DNA of 64,000 nt from JBJXHG01 sp046160865 (lineage in GTDB: Bacteria; Planctomycetota; UBA1135; GCA-002686595), in NCBI GenBank assembly GCA_046160865.1, contig JBJXHG010000167.1, positions 1 through 64,000 on the forward strand, written 5' to 3'. The notes beneath the pieces were generated by a model. The model was not told where the DNA came from and ran no database searches. It saw nothing but the letters and a program-made list of their open reading frames with translations. Of this stretch, positions 26,782 through 35,857 are shown piece after piece; position 1 is the first letter of the stretch, and the number at the start of each line of letters is the position of its first letter. The position numbers were made by a program, and so were the translations under genes.

Positions 26782-29437
26782 CGTTCGCCCCCTGTCCGGT
26801 CGGAGTGCCGTGCATCTCCTCCCACTGCTCGAGTGTCATCAGGATCTCCCGCGACTTGCTGCCCTTGTGCGGGCCGACGATCCCACGCTCCGTCATGATG
26901 TCGATCAAGCGCGAGGCGCGCGTGTACCCGACGCCGAGCGCGCGCTGCAAGAGGCTCGCGGACCCGCGCTTCGACTTCAGGATGACCATCACGGCCTGAT
27001 CGAAGAGCTCGTCGTCCTCGCCGCCTTCGTCGACCATGCCGCCGGTCGGTTGCCGCTCGCCGTTCGCGACCTGGATCAGCTCTTGGCTGAAGTTCGGCGC
27101 CGAGTTCGTGCACACGAAGTCGACGAGCTTCTGGATCTCCGAGTCCTCGACGAGCGCGCCCTGCACGCGCTTGATCTGCGAACTCTGCGGCGGCGTGTAG
27201 AGCATGTCGCCGCCGCCGAGCAGCTTCTCCGCGCCGGAATGATCGAGGATCACGCGGCTGTCGACCTTGCTCGCGACCTGGAACGCGATGCGCGTCGGCA
27301 AGTTGCCCTTGATGACGCCGGTGATGACGTCGGTCGAGGGCCGCTGCGTCGCGACGATCACGTGGATGCCGACGGCGCGCGACTTCTGCGCGAGGCGCGT
27401 GATCGCGAGCTCGGCTTCCTTCTTCGACGTCATCATCAAGTCCGCCATCTCGTCGACGACGACGACGATGTACGGGACGTGACGCGGCGTGCGCTCGTCG
27501 TTCCACTCGTCGCCCAGACGCTTCTTGAGCTCGTCCTCGCCGAGCGCGTTGTAGCTCTTGATGTTCTTGACGCCGGCGTTCTTGAAGAGCTCGTAGCGCC
27601 CTTCCATCTTCTCGACCGCCCACAGCAGGACGCCGGTCGCTTGCCGCGCGTCCGTGACGACCGGACACATCTGGTGCGGCACGTTCGAAAACGTCTGCAG
27701 CTCGACCATCTTCGGATCGATCAAGATCATCTTCACGTCGTGCGGCGAGCGCGTGAGCAGCAAGCTGCACAGGATCGTGTTGATGCACACCGACTTGCCC
27801 GAGCCCGTCGTGCCGGCGATGAGCAGGTGCGGCATGCGCGCGAGGTCTTCGACGATCGGCGTGCCCTCGGCATCCATGCCTATGAACAGCGGCAGCGCCA
27901 TGAACTTCGGGTCGTAGGCCTTCTGGGTGATGAGCTCGCTGATGCGCACGACGCGGCGCTTCGCGTTCGGCACCTCGATGCCGATCGTTTCGCGGCCAGG
28001 AATAGGCGCGATGATGCGCACCGACTGCGCGCGCAACGCGGCCGCGATCTCCTGGGAGAGCTGCGTCACCTTGTTCATGCGCGTGCCTTGCACGACGGTG
28101 AGCTCGAACAGCGTCACGGCCGGGCCGACTTGCGCGGAGACGACCGACGCCTCGACGCGGAAGCTGCGCAGCGCGTTCTCGAGCTTCGCGGCGGAGTCCT
28201 CGAGGAACTTGTCGTCGAAGCCCGCGTTGCTCTCGGGCGGTAGCAACAAGTCGACGGGCGGGAACGTCCACGGTCCCGGCGGCGGCGTCGGCGGATCGAA
28301 CGCGAGGCGCTTCTCGGTCGGCTTCACCACCGGCTTCTTCACGGCGGCGACGGCGGGCGTCAGCTCGCGCTCGGAGTCGATGCCCTCGTCGTCTTCCTCG
28401 GCGTCGTCCGCATCTTCGTCGTCTTCGTCACCGTCCGCTTCGTCGAGCTCGTCCTCGTCCTCCGCGTCGTAGTCTTCGTCCTCGTCGTCTTCGTCGAGGT
28501 CATAGTCCTCGTCGAACTCGTCCGACTCGTCTTCGTCGTCGTCAGCGAGCTCGTCTTCGTCCTCTTCGGCCGCCGCTTTCGCGGCGGGCTTCTTCTTCTC
28601 GGCGGTCGTCGCCGCGGCAGACTTCTTCGATGCGGCCTTCGAAGATCGCGCCGGAGTTGCGACCTTCACCGATGTTCCGGCGCCGGCCACAGGCCCGGCG
28701 CCGAGGGGCGCGATGTCCGCGCCACGCACGAAGTTCCACAGGCCGACGAAGAAGGCCTTCGTCCAGCCACGCAGCGCGGTGAAGAAGCCCTCGCCGCGCT
28801 TCTCGCGCTGCTCGCGCGCCCACGCCGCGAGCGCCTGCCACGCCGGATAGAACGCGCGCTCGGTCGCGAGCAGGAACGACACGCCCGACAGCACGAGCAG
28901 GAGCAACCACAAGCCCGGTCCGCCGAATTTCACGACGAGCACAGGGACGAGCTGCAGCGCGAGCCATCCGCCGGGGCCGAACGGCATGCGCGCGCTCACC
29001 GAGCCTTCGACCGGCCGACCACGCAGGTCGAGCTCCGGCCCGAACGTGTGCTGGAGCAGGAACGCGGCCGCGAACACGAAGCAGATCCCGCCGATGCAGC
29101 GCAGCGAGACGAGCGAGATCCGTCGTCCCGCGACGAGGATGCACGACCACGCGAGCGCGAGCAGCACGGCGAGGTAGGCCGCGAGTCCGAGGAACAGGAA
29201 GAGCCCGTTCGCGAGGTAGAAGCCCGCTTGCCCGCCCCAGTTCGCCCCGCGCGCGCCCGGGTCGCCGTACGGCGCGTAGAACGAGACCATCGCGACCAGG
29301 AGCCAGACACACAGCCCGATCAACGAGAGTCCGAAGATCTCGCGCAACCGCGAGCTCGTGTCGTCGTCCAAGGGGTCGCCGAGGAAGAAGCCGCGCATGG
29401 CCTCCAAAAAACGACCGGCGTTACCACGGCGCTTCAC
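26774..29437 (-). CDS. ftsK: DNA translocase FtsK
   Basis: This 887-residue protein moves chromosomal DNA through the closing septum. It has four or five N-terminal membrane segments (about 35-190), a Lys/Ala-rich then very acidic linker (291-352), the beta-domain, the motor with Walker A GTTGSGKS (542-549) and Walker B IVVVVDEM (657-664), and a C-terminal gamma winged helix (about 815-880). The GTG at 29437 is supported by GAGGTGAT at 29448-29441, a near-perfect anti-16S match seven bases upstream. It heads a unit with the motor-less paralogue, rimO, pgsA and pgpA. Confidence 0.97.
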   Translation of the reverse strand: MKRRGNAGRFLEAMRGFFLGDPLDDDTSSRLREIFGLSLIGLCVWLLVAMVSFYAPYGDPGARGANWGGQAGFYLANGLFLFLGLAAYLAVLLALAWSCILVAGRRISLVSLRCIGGICFVFAAAFLLQHTFGPELDLRGRPVEGSVSARMPFGPGGWLALQLVPVLVVKFGGPGLWLLLLVLSGVSFLLATERAFYPAWQALAAWAREQREKRGEGFFTALRGWTKAFFVGLWNFVRGADIAPLGAGPVAGAGTSVKVATPARSSKAASKKSAAATTAEKKKPAAKAAAEEDEDELADDDEDESDEFDEDYDLDEDDEDEDYDAEDEDELDEADGDEDDEDADDAEEDDEGIDSERELTPAVAAVKKPVVKPTEKRLAFDPPTPPPGPWTFPPVDLLLPPESNAGFDDKFLEDSAAKLENALRSFRVEASVVSAQVGPAVTLFELTVVQGTRMNKVTQLSQEIAAALRAQSVRIIAPIPGRETIGIEVPNAKRRVVRISELITQKAYDPKFMALPLFIGMDAEGTPIVEDLARMPHLLIAGTTGSGKSVCINTILCSLLLTRSPHDVKMILIDPKMVELQTFSNVPHQMCPVVTDARQATGVLLWAVEKMEGRYELFKNAGVKNIKSYNALGEDELKKRLGDEWNDERTPRHVPYIVVVVDEMADLMMTSKKEAELAITRLAQKSRAVGIHVIVATQRPSTDVITGVIKGNLPTRIAFQVASKVDSRVILDHSGAEKLLGGGDMLYTPPQSSQIKRVQGALVEDSEIQKLVDFVCTNSAPNFSQELIQVANGERQPTGGMVDEGGEDDELFDQAVMVILKSKRGSASLLQRALGVGYTRASRLIDIMTERGIVGPHKGSKSREILMTLEQWEEMHGTPTGQGANDE

Positions 29438-29440
29438 CGG

Positions 29441-29448
29441 ATCACCTC
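29441..29448 (-). promoter_or_regulatory. Ribosome-binding site fixing the ftsK start
   Basis: GAGGTGAT on the minus strand is an extended match to the 16S rRNA 3' end and sits seven bases before the GTG at 29437. It decides between this start and in-frame alternatives upstream and downstream. Confidence 0.75.
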
Positions 29449-29449
29449 G

Positions 29450-29491
29450 TGTTGCGCGCTGACCGCGCCGTGTCGCGCGCTGACCGCGCCG
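29450..29491. repeat. Two tandem copies of a 21-bp repeat upstream of ftsK
   Basis: 29450-29470 and 29471-29491 are direct copies with one mismatch (TGTTGCGCGCTGACCGCGCC and TGTCGCGCGCTGACCGCGCC plus a final G). They lie in the 109-base gap between coaB and ftsK, directly before the ftsK ribosome-binding site. They could be a regulator site or a simple duplication. Confidence 0.6.
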
Positions 29492-29546
29492 GGGGCCCAC
29501 GCCTTGCCCGCCACCCGCGCCGAATGCGGCGCACCCGAACGACCTC

Positions 29547-30317
29547 TCAGCTCGGAATCCGTGCGAGCAGCTCGACGAGCGCTTCCGCTACGGTTTCCTT
29601 GGTGCAGTTCTGCAGACGACGACAACTCGAGTCACCCCCCAGGATGAGAACGCTCGTGCGTCGCGCATTCAACGCCGAGGCGTCGTTCAGCACGATGAAA
29701 TCTGCGCCCTTCTGATGCAGCTTGCGGCGCGCGCGGCGGATGCCGTCGCCGGTTTCGAGCGCGAAGCCGACGACGAGGCGCCTCGCACCGCGCTCCGATC
29801 GGGGCGGCGGCCGCGCCATCGCGCGCGCGACCGTCGCCAAGATGTCGGGATTGCGCACGAGGTCGAGCCGCGCCACCTGCGTGCCGCCGTCCTTCTTGCG
29901 CCACTTGCCGGCGAGCTTCTTCGCCGGCCGCCAGTCGCACACCGCGGCCGCCATGAACAGCGCGTCGGCCGTCCGCGTCGCCTTGCTCGTCGCAGCGAGC
30001 ATGTCGCGCGCGCTCTCGACGTCGACGCGCTCGACTCCCGCCGGCGTCTCGAGGTGCACCGGCCCGGCGATCAAGGTGACCCGGTGCCCGCGCTCAGCCG
30101 CGGCCGCGGCGATCGCGAAGCCCATCCGCCCGCTCGATTCATTGGTGAGGTAGCGGACGGGGTCGATGTGCTCGCGCGTCGGCCCGGCGGTGACGACGAC
30201 GTGCAGCGGCCGGCGGCCACCGGTGCGGGTCGCGGTCCGAGCGACGACTCGCGCCGACGTCCGGCGGCCTTTCGGCGCGGTCGCGGCGCGGCGCTTCGTC
30301 ACTGGCCGATTCGTCAA
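29547..30317 (-). CDS. coaB: Phosphopantothenate--cysteine ligase (CoaB), separate from CoaC
   Basis: This 256-residue protein joins phosphopantothenate and cysteine in coenzyme A synthesis. After a basic linker of about 30 residues it has VVVTAGPTREHIDPVRYLTNESSGRMG, DVESARDMLAA, AAAVCDWRP, the Lys-rich AGKWRKKDGG loop and GFALETGDG, all CoaB landmarks. In most bacteria it is fused behind CoaC in one CoaBC protein. Here a TGA ends CoaC and a TTG at 30317 begins CoaB in the TTGA overlap; a GTG at 30302 is an alternative start. The split falls in the linker, so both domains are intact. Confidence 0.88.
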   Translation of the reverse strand: MTNRPVTKRRAATAPKGRRTSARVVARTATRTGGRRPLHVVVTAGPTREHIDPVRYLTNESSGRMGFAIAAAAAERGHRVTLIAGPVHLETPAGVERVDVESARDMLAATSKATRTADALFMAAAVCDWRPAKKLAGKWRKKDGGTQVARLDLVRNPDILATVARAMARPPPRSERGARRLVVGFALETGDGIRRARRKLHQKGADFIVLNDASALNARRTSVLILGGDSSCRRLQNCTKETVAEALVELLARIPS

Positions 30318-30856
30318 CGGCCGAGCTCGCTCGCGACCCATTTCACGATGCGCGCGGGATCCGGCAGGCGGCCTTTGCCCTCGACGCCGCACGCCATGTG
30401 GCCGTCGTCGGGCTCGAGGATGCGCCAACCGTCTTCGCGCAGCGTCGTCAGGTTTCGCTGCACGGCCGGGTGCGCGAGCATGTTCGGGTTCATCGCGGGA
30501 CACAGAAGCCGCGGCTTGCCCGCGGGGAACGCGAGCGCGACCGTCGCCACGAGATCGTCGCCGAGGCCGACGGCCAGTCGCGCGGCGAGGTCGGCGCTGC
30601 ACGGCGCGATCAATAGAAGCTCGGCCCAGCGCGCGAGCTCGATGTGGTCCATCGCGCTCTTGCGCGTCGCCTCGAACTCGTCGGTGAACGCGGGCTCGCC
30701 GGTGACGGCTTCGAAGAGCTGCGGGCTGACTAGGCTCGCGGCGCGCTTCGTCAGCACCGCGCGGACCGTGTGACCCGATTGCGTGAGCTGGCTCGCGAGG
30801 TCGCAGGCCTTGTACACCGCGACCGACGCCGCGGCGGCGAGGAGGATCCGTGCCAT
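30314..30856 (-). CDS. coaC: Phosphopantothenoylcysteine decarboxylase (CoaC)
   Basis: This 180-residue flavoprotein decarboxylates phosphopantothenoylcysteine. Landmarks are ILLAAAASVAVYKACDLASQL, DHIELARWAELLLIAPCSADLAAR (His in the active site), CPAMNPNML (the PXMNXXMW-type motif) and GHMACGVEGKGRLPD (catalytic Cys in the ACG flap). It is the length of a single HFCD domain and stops where fused CoaBC proteins have the linker. Its ATG lies one base after the gmk stop, and its stop overlaps coaB, giving a gmk-coaC-coaB unit. rpoZ, often found between these genes, is absent. Confidence 0.92.
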   Translation of the reverse strand: MARILLAAAASVAVYKACDLASQLTQSGHTVRAVLTKRAASLVSPQLFEAVTGEPAFTDEFEATRKSAMDHIELARWAELLLIAPCSADLAARLAVGLGDDLVATVALAFPAGKPRLLCPAMNPNMLAHPAVQRNLTTLREDGWRILEPDDGHMACGVEGKGRLPDPARIVKWVASELGR

Positions 30857-30857
30857 G

Positions 30858-31421
30858 TCACGCTCCCTTGTCGAGGCCCATCAGGCCACGGATCTGTGCC
30901 ACCGCGCGATCGAGCTCGTCGTTGACGACGACGTGGTCGTACTTCACGCGCTCGCGAAACTCGTCCTCGGCCTTGTGCAGACGGCGCTCGAGCATCTCGG
31001 GCGTCTCGCTGTTGCGCTTGATCAGGCGCTTGCGCAGCTCCTCGAAGTCGGGCGGCGCGATGAAGATGTAGGTGCCCGGCACGTTCATCGCGCGCAGCTG
31101 CAGCGCGCCCTGCACGTCGATCTCGAGCAAGTACACCTGCCCGCGCGCGAGCGCCTCGTCCATCGGCCCGCGCAGCGTGCCGTACATGTTGCCGTAGACC
31201 TCGGCATGCTCGATGAACTCACCGCGCTCGACGCGCGCCTTGAACTCCTCGCGCGTGAGGAAGTAGTAGTCGCGGCCGTCGACCTCACCCGGCCGCTGCT
31301 TGCGCGTGGTCGCGGAGACCGAGAACACGACGCGCGCGTCTTCGAGCAAGCGCTTGCAGATCGTGCTCTTGCCCGAGCCGGACGGACCGGAGATCACGAA
31401 CATGTTGCCGCGGGTGGTCAC
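30858..31421 (-). CDS. gmk: Guanylate kinase
   Basis: This 187-residue enzyme phosphorylates GMP to GDP. It has the P-loop GPSGSGKS (residues 12-19), the GMP-binding stretch SVSATTRKQRPGEVDGRDYYF, EHAEVYGNMYGT, LLEIDVQGA and IFIAPPDFEELRKRL. GTG at 31421 is chosen because homologues begin six to ten residues before LFVISGPSG; an in-frame ATG at 31403 would remove part of the first strand. It opens the gmk-coaC-coaB unit. Confidence 0.95.
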   Translation of the reverse strand: MTTRGNMFVISGPSGSGKSTICKRLLEDARVVFSVSATTRKQRPGEVDGRDYYFLTREEFKARVERGEFIEHAEVYGNMYGTLRGPMDEALARGQVYLLEIDVQGALQLRAMNVPGTYIFIAPPDFEELRKRLIKRNSETPEMLERRLHKAEDEFRERVKYDHVVVNDELDRAVAQIRGLMGLDKGA

Positions 31422-31546
31422 GGGGACATTGTGGCGATGCGGGCCACGCGCTGAACAGGTTCTATCGGTACCAAGCCGCTGAGCCTGGCGATCGACTGCG
31501 CGCAAGTCGAATCGTTGGCGATGAGCGCCGCCTACCGCACCCTGAG

Positions 31547-33007
31547 CTACGAGCGCGCTCGCGTCGTGTCCGCAGCCGGGGAGGCCGCGCTTCCGTTCCG
31601 ATGCGTGCTCGCGCAAGCCAGCGTCGCTCGGAACATGCCGTTCTCGAGCGCGAACGACAGATCCATCCCGCTTTGCTCCGCGAGCGCGCGCGACAATGCA
31701 AGGCCGAGGCCGGACCGATTGCCGTCCGCCCGCGCCCGATCCTTTCTCCAGAACGGCTCGGACAAGAAGCGCAGGTCGTCGGGCACGAGGTCCGCGGCTT
31801 CGTTCTCGACGACGAACCTCCATTCGCCGCCGGAGCGCTCGAGACGGCACTCCACGGTGCTCTTCCGAGGAGCGTAGTAGAGCGCGTTGCTGAGCAGGTT
31901 CGACACGACGATCCGCAGGACGTCGGCGTCCCCTTCGACCGTGTCTCCGGCGGCTACGCGATCGTCGAAGCGCAGGCCGCGCTCGTGCTGCAATGCCGAG
32001 AGCGACCGGCCGAGCTCCTGCACGAGAGCTCCCAGATCGACGGCGGCGCAGTCGAAGCCCTCCGCTCCCATCTCGAGGCGCGCGAGCTTGAGCAACGTGG
32101 ACACGCGCCCACCCATGCGCCACGCGATGTCGCGGACCGTCCCAAGCGCGCGGCGCGTGCTGGGAACGTCGTCCTCGTCGCGCAGAGCGACTTCGGACAC
32201 CGTCAAGAGCTCGCTGATCGGATTGCGCAGCTCGTGCGCGATGTCGGCGCTCGTGCGCCGCTCGCGCTCGAGCGCCGTGTCCACGCGTGCGATGAGCGAA
32301 TTCGCTTTCTCCGCCATTGGAACGAGTTCGGATGGCAGTGGTCCGACGTGCAAGCTCTTCGGCAAGCGATCGACGCGCACGCGGTCTAGCGCGGTCGCGA
32401 GGCGATCGGCGGGCTCGAGGCCGCGCGTCACCGCCGTCCACGAAAGGAATCCGAGCAGCGCGAGGACGGTGAGCGACACGGCCACGACGCCGGCGAGGAC
32501 CGTTCCGCGTGCGGCGAGAAGCTCTTCGACTCCGCGCGCCACGACGACGTTCACCTTCGCGGCCTGCGGTCGCTTCGGCCCTTCTTCGGGATAGACGTGG
32601 TGCACTTCGACGAGCTCCGCGACGAATCGTCCGGTGCGTCCGTCGGGGAGCGGCGCGGTCCAGAACGCTGGACCTTCGGTCACGTCGGCAACGCGGGCCA
32701 GGTGCGCGCCGTGCAGCGAATCGGATCCCTCGAGCAGACGACCGTCGTCGAACGTGAGCTCGAAGTACGCAGGCAGCTCCGCGCGCTGATACTCGGGCAT
32801 CAGTTGGTCCGAGAACTCGAACTCGACCCTGTCCTCGACTTGGAAGAGCACGGATGCGAGGCCCAGCATCCGGTCGTGCAAGTTGCGGTCGAACTGAGCT
32901 TCGAGCGAACGCGTCACTACCAGGTAGACGACGATTGCCGCTCCCGTCAGGACGACGGCCGACCCGCCGAGCAAGCGCGAGAGCAGGTACGAGCGGATCG
33001 ACTTCAC
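31547..33007 (-). CDS. Sensor histidine kinase of a two-component pair
   Basis: This 486-residue protein has two membrane segments (about 13-33 and 170-190) around a periplasmic sensor region, a HAMP-like linker, a dimerisation box with the phospho-acceptor His258 (DIAHELRNPISELL), and an ATPase domain with SNLLSNALYYAP and GLGLALSRALAEQ. It should autophosphorylate and pass the phosphate to the adjacent OmpR-type regulator. The periplasmic domain is not recognised, so the signal is unknown. GTG at 33007 overlaps the regulator stop (GTGA), coupling the pair. Confidence 0.92.
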   Translation of the reverse strand: MKSIRSYLLSRLLGGSAVVLTGAAIVVYLVVTRSLEAQFDRNLHDRMLGLASVLFQVEDRVEFEFSDQLMPEYQRAELPAYFELTFDDGRLLEGSDSLHGAHLARVADVTEGPAFWTAPLPDGRTGRFVAELVEVHHVYPEEGPKRPQAAKVNVVVARGVEELLAARGTVLAGVVAVSLTVLALLGFLSWTAVTRGLEPADRLATALDRVRVDRLPKSLHVGPLPSELVPMAEKANSLIARVDTALERERRTSADIAHELRNPISELLTVSEVALRDEDDVPSTRRALGTVRDIAWRMGGRVSTLLKLARLEMGAEGFDCAAVDLGALVQELGRSLSALQHERGLRFDDRVAAGDTVEGDADVLRIVVSNLLSNALYYAPRKSTVECRLERSGGEWRFVVENEAADLVPDDLRFLSEPFWRKDRARADGNRSGLGLALSRALAEQSGMDLSFALENGMFRATLACASTHRNGSAASPAADTTRARS

Positions 33008-33678
33008 GCGCGCGTCTCGCCGAGCACGTAGCCCTGACCACGTCGCGTACGGATCAGGTTGCGCCCGTGCGGACCCAGCTTGCCGCGCAACACGCACATC
33101 GTCGAATCGACCGCGTTGCTCGAGGGCAGCTTGTTCACGCCGTAGATGTGATCCTCGATCTCTTCGCGCGTGACGACTTGGCCGCGCCGCAGCGCCAGAT
33201 ACTCGAGCAGCGCGTACTCGCGCGCCGTCAGGTCGAGCGCGCAGTCTCCGATCTTCACCGTGCGCGCCACCACGTCGATCGCGAGGCTCTCGACCTGCAC
33301 GACCGGCGATTGCTCTCCGTAGCGGCGGCGCACCAGCGCGTGGATGCGGGCCAGGAGTTCCTCGAACGCGAACGGCTTGACCAGATAATCGTCGGCGCCC
33401 GCATTCAGGCCTTGCACGCGATCACGCAGCTGATCGCGCGCCGTCAGGACCAGTACGTGCGCGCGCTTGGGCTTGTCGCGCAGTCGCGCCAGGAGCTCCA
33501 TCCCATCGAGCTTTGGCAGCATCAAGTCCAGCACGAGGACGTCATAGGGATTGTTGCCTGCGTAGCTGAGGCCGGTCTCGCCGTCCGCGGCCACGTCGAC
33601 GGCGAAGCCCTCGCGCGCAAGGCCGACGCGCAGCGATTCTCGCAAGGCCTGCGAGTCCTCGATGATCAAGAGGCGCAT
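33004..33678 (-). CDS. OmpR/PhoB-family response regulator
   Basis: This 224-residue regulator has an intact receiver domain (acid pocket EDS, phospho-acceptor Asp51 in VLVLDLMLP, Thr79, Lys101 in DYLVKPF) and a C-terminal winged helix (LDLTAREYALLEYLALRRGQVVTREE, RTRRGQGYVL). It lies immediately upstream of, and overlaps, its histidine kinase gene. The target genes are unknown; the FN3-like secreted protein gene upstream is one candidate by position only. Confidence 0.94.
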   Translation of the reverse strand: MRLLIIEDSQALRESLRVGLAREGFAVDVAADGETGLSYAGNNPYDVLVLDLMLPKLDGMELLARLRDKPKRAHVLVLTARDQLRDRVQGLNAGADDYLVKPFAFEELLARIHALVRRRYGEQSPVVQVESLAIDVVARTVKIGDCALDLTAREYALLEYLALRRGQVVTREEIEDHIYGVNKLPSSNAVDSTMCVLRGKLGPHGRNLIRTRRGQGYVLGETRA

Positions 33679-33799
33679 CGGTGATTTCGATTCGCGGCCA
33701 GCGTCTTCTACTTCGCCGTTCGTGCAAGGAGAGCCGCGGACGACGATTGCTCGGGTCGTCGTCCGCTCGCGGAGTGCATGCTCTCTTCGGGCAGCCAGA

Positions 33800-34468
33800 T
33801 CACTGGGTCGCGCACGCGACCTCGACGAGCGTACGGTTGCCGTTCACGCCGATCACCGCGATCTCGATCTTCGTCTTCGTGTTCGAAGCCAAGAATCCGT
33901 CTGGCACCTCGAAGAACTGCTTCCCCGCCGGCAACTGCACCGTCAGCCCGTCGTTGTCGTCTTGCTCGAGCGAGACTTGGTACGCCGCCGCCGAAGCATC
34001 GGCGTTCCAACGAATCACGAGCCCACTCGTCGGTACATCGGTGGCACCTTCGAGCGGATACACCATCGCAGCCGCAAGGGGCAGCGTGTACGAAAGCATC
34101 GCCTCGCCCTTGACACTGCGTCCGTCGACGGCGCGCGCGCGAATGCGGTAGACGCCTTCGGGATACGCATCGAACAGCTGCGCGAGGTCCGATTCCTCGG
34201 ACTCGACTTTGTAGCCCGACAGCGCCAGCTGTCGTCCACCCTCGCAGCGCAGCTTCATGATGGACGCGCCGTGCGGCCCACGAATGTCGACGCTGGAGAG
34301 CGACGCGTCGCTCTCCGCAGACATCACGAGCACGGCTTCACCCGTCGCCGGCACGTACTCGAAGACCATCGCCTCGTCCTTGAAGGCGATCGCACTTTCG
34401 CTCTTCGGTGTCGGTCTCTCGAAGGACGCCAGCACGAACGCCGCCGTGGTCACAATCACCCTGTACAT
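33800..34468 (-). CDS. Secreted protein with a C-terminal FN3-like region
   Basis: This 222-residue protein has an N-terminal hydrophobic segment (MYRVIVTTAAFVLASF) consistent with a signal peptide or anchor, then beta-rich sequence. The last ~90 residues (from VYPLEGATDVPTSGLVIRWN, with AAAYQVSLEQ and TKIEIAVIGVNGNRTL) resemble a fibronectin type III or Ig-like module. The function is not recognised. ATG at 34468 has GAGGAG just upstream. It is read divergently from the gene at 34867, across a structured 398-base region. Confidence 0.65.
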   Translation of the reverse strand: MYRVIVTTAAFVLASFERPTPKSESAIAFKDEAMVFEYVPATGEAVLVMSAESDASLSSVDIRGPHGASIMKLRCEGGRQLALSGYKVESEESDLAQLFDAYPEGVYRIRARAVDGRSVKGEAMLSYTLPLAAAMVYPLEGATDVPTSGLVIRWNADASAAAYQVSLEQDDNDGLTVQLPAGKQFFEVPDGFLASNTKTKIEIAVIGVNGNRTLVEVACATQ

Positions 34469-34866
34469 GTTCGAACTCCTCACGGGACGGTCGCGATTCC
34501 ACGCGAATCGGTCGCGATCCCGCATCCATCGCCGGGGGGGGGCCGATTCGATGATACCCGCTTCGTCGCAGCCCTGGATTAGACGGGCATTACGTGCGAC
34601 TGCGCGGCGCTGATCGGAACCGCTCGTCATCCGAGCGAAGTTCGCACACTCGGGCCGTCGGCCCACGTCGTCGTTCATTAGGCGCGGATGATTCGGCGCC
34701 GACTCGTTCGGGCGCACGACGACGCGGCTTCGTGCGCTCATCCGCGCGTAACTCGCGAACGCGCGTGCGGAACGACGACTGCACCGCGAGGCGCAGATCG
34801 CGGCCGCGCTCGCTGCGCATTCGCGCGATCGTTCTCCCACGACAACAGACCCAAGAGGCGCAACAC
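34469..34866. other. Divergent control region with a nested hairpin
   Basis: This interval separates two divergently read secreted-protein genes and must contain both promoters. A run of nine or so G residues lies near 34533-34541. The part from 34667 to 34779 forms nested inverted repeats and is listed separately. I see no clear promoter hexamers. Confidence 0.35.
34667..34779. repeat. Nested inverted repeats upstream of the gene at 34867
   Basis: Three arm pairs nest: GTCGTCGTTC (34667-34676) with GAACGACGAC (34770-34779); GCGCGGATGA (34682-34691) with TCATCCGCGC (34738-34747); GCGCACGA (34712-34719) with TCGTGCGC (34730-34737). Each pair is perfect. The structure resembles the long hairpin elements elsewhere in the window, but is shorter and more interrupted, so it may be a decayed copy or a 5' leader structure. 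Confidence 0.5.
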
Positions 34867-35814
34867 ATGAACGCACGCTCCATCGACCGCGCGCAATTCC
34901 GCCGCGGCATCCTGTCCCTCCTCTTCCCCGTCGCCGCGAGTCTCCCTTTGCTGGCGACTCCGATCGCCGACCCGTGCGACAGGACCGCCGACGCGCTCCT
35001 GCAATCGTGCAAGCGACAAGCGCCCGCCGACTACTGGCTCGAGCGCGCGCGCTGCACGAACTTGCCGACCCCTTCTCAGCGCGCTGCGTGCTTCGCCGCG
35101 ACGTACGCAACGCTCCAGGAGGCGCTCGAGCTGTGCGAGGACCAGCACGAAGAGCGCCTCGACGTCTGCGACGACCTGGGCGGCGGGATCTACGATCCGA
35201 TCGTGAACCCGGCGCAGTTCGTGGAAGGCGTGAACCATCCCTATTTCCCGCTCCATCCGGGCACGACGCTCGTGTACGAGAAGCACACGGACGAAGGCGT
35301 CGAGCGCATCGAGGTGACGACCACGGATCGCAAGAAGGTGATCCTCGGCGTGACGTGCACGGAGGTCCGCGACGTCGTGACGATGCGCGGAGTCCTGATC
35401 GAGGACACGCTCGATTGGTTCGCGCAAGACGCATGGGGCAACGTGTGGTACTTCGGTGAGATCGCCCTGAACTTCGAGGACGGCGAGCTCGTCGATGTCG
35501 GCGGGTCGTGGCGCGCAGGCGTCGACGGTGCGAAGCCCGGCATCGTCATGAAGGCGCGTCCGCACATCGGCGACGTGTACCGCCAAGAGTTCCTGATCGG
35601 CGAGGCCGAAGACATCGCGGAAGTGCAGAGCGTCTCGGCCGCGGCGGTCGTGCCGTACGGCTCGTTCACGCATTGCATCCAGACCGAGGATCAGACGCCG
35701 ATCGAGCCGGACGTCGAGGAGCTGAAATTTTTCGCCGCGGGCGTGGGATTCGTGCTGGCGGTGAACGCGAAGACCGGCGAGCGGACGGAGCTCGTCGACA
35801 TCGTGCGGAAGTAG
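34867..35814 (+). CDS. Secreted protein of unknown function
   Basis: This 315-residue protein begins with a signal-like stretch (FRRGILSLLFPVAASLPLLATPIADP) and a short Cys-containing helical region. The rest is a recognisable but unnamed module with YFPLHPGTTLVYE, VTTTDRKKVILGVTC, DWFAQDAWGNVWYFGE, GSWRAGVDGAKPGIVMKARP, YRQEFLIGEAEDIAEV, VPYGSFTHCIQTEDQTPIEPD and KFFAAGVGFVL. I have seen this pattern in conserved hypothetical proteins of environmental bacteria; no activity is known to me. ATG at 34867 is chosen because the upstream open frame is arginine-rich. A hairpin-element cluster follows it. Confidence 0.65.
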   Translation: MNARSIDRAQFRRGILSLLFPVAASLPLLATPIADPCDRTADALLQSCKRQAPADYWLERARCTNLPTPSQRAACFAATYATLQEALELCEDQHEERLDVCDDLGGGIYDPIVNPAQFVEGVNHPYFPLHPGTTLVYEKHTDEGVERIEVTTTDRKKVILGVTCTEVRDVVTMRGVLIEDTLDWFAQDAWGNVWYFGEIALNFEDGELVDVGGSWRAGVDGAKPGIVMKARPHIGDVYRQEFLIGEAEDIAEVQSVSAAAVVPYGSFTHCIQTEDQTPIEPDVEELKFFAAGVGFVLAVNAKTGERTELVDIVRK

Positions 35815-35857
35815 GCGGCGGCGGCGTCGCACGACGCGCTCCGCGCGCCGCCGAGCC

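Noticed and set aside
24140..28243. A very long rightward frame of more than 1,300 codons opposite rimO, the FtsK-like gene and ftsK.
   Set aside because: Its Ser/Thr-rich middle comes from the acidic linkers of the FtsK proteins read backwards. No domain is visible.
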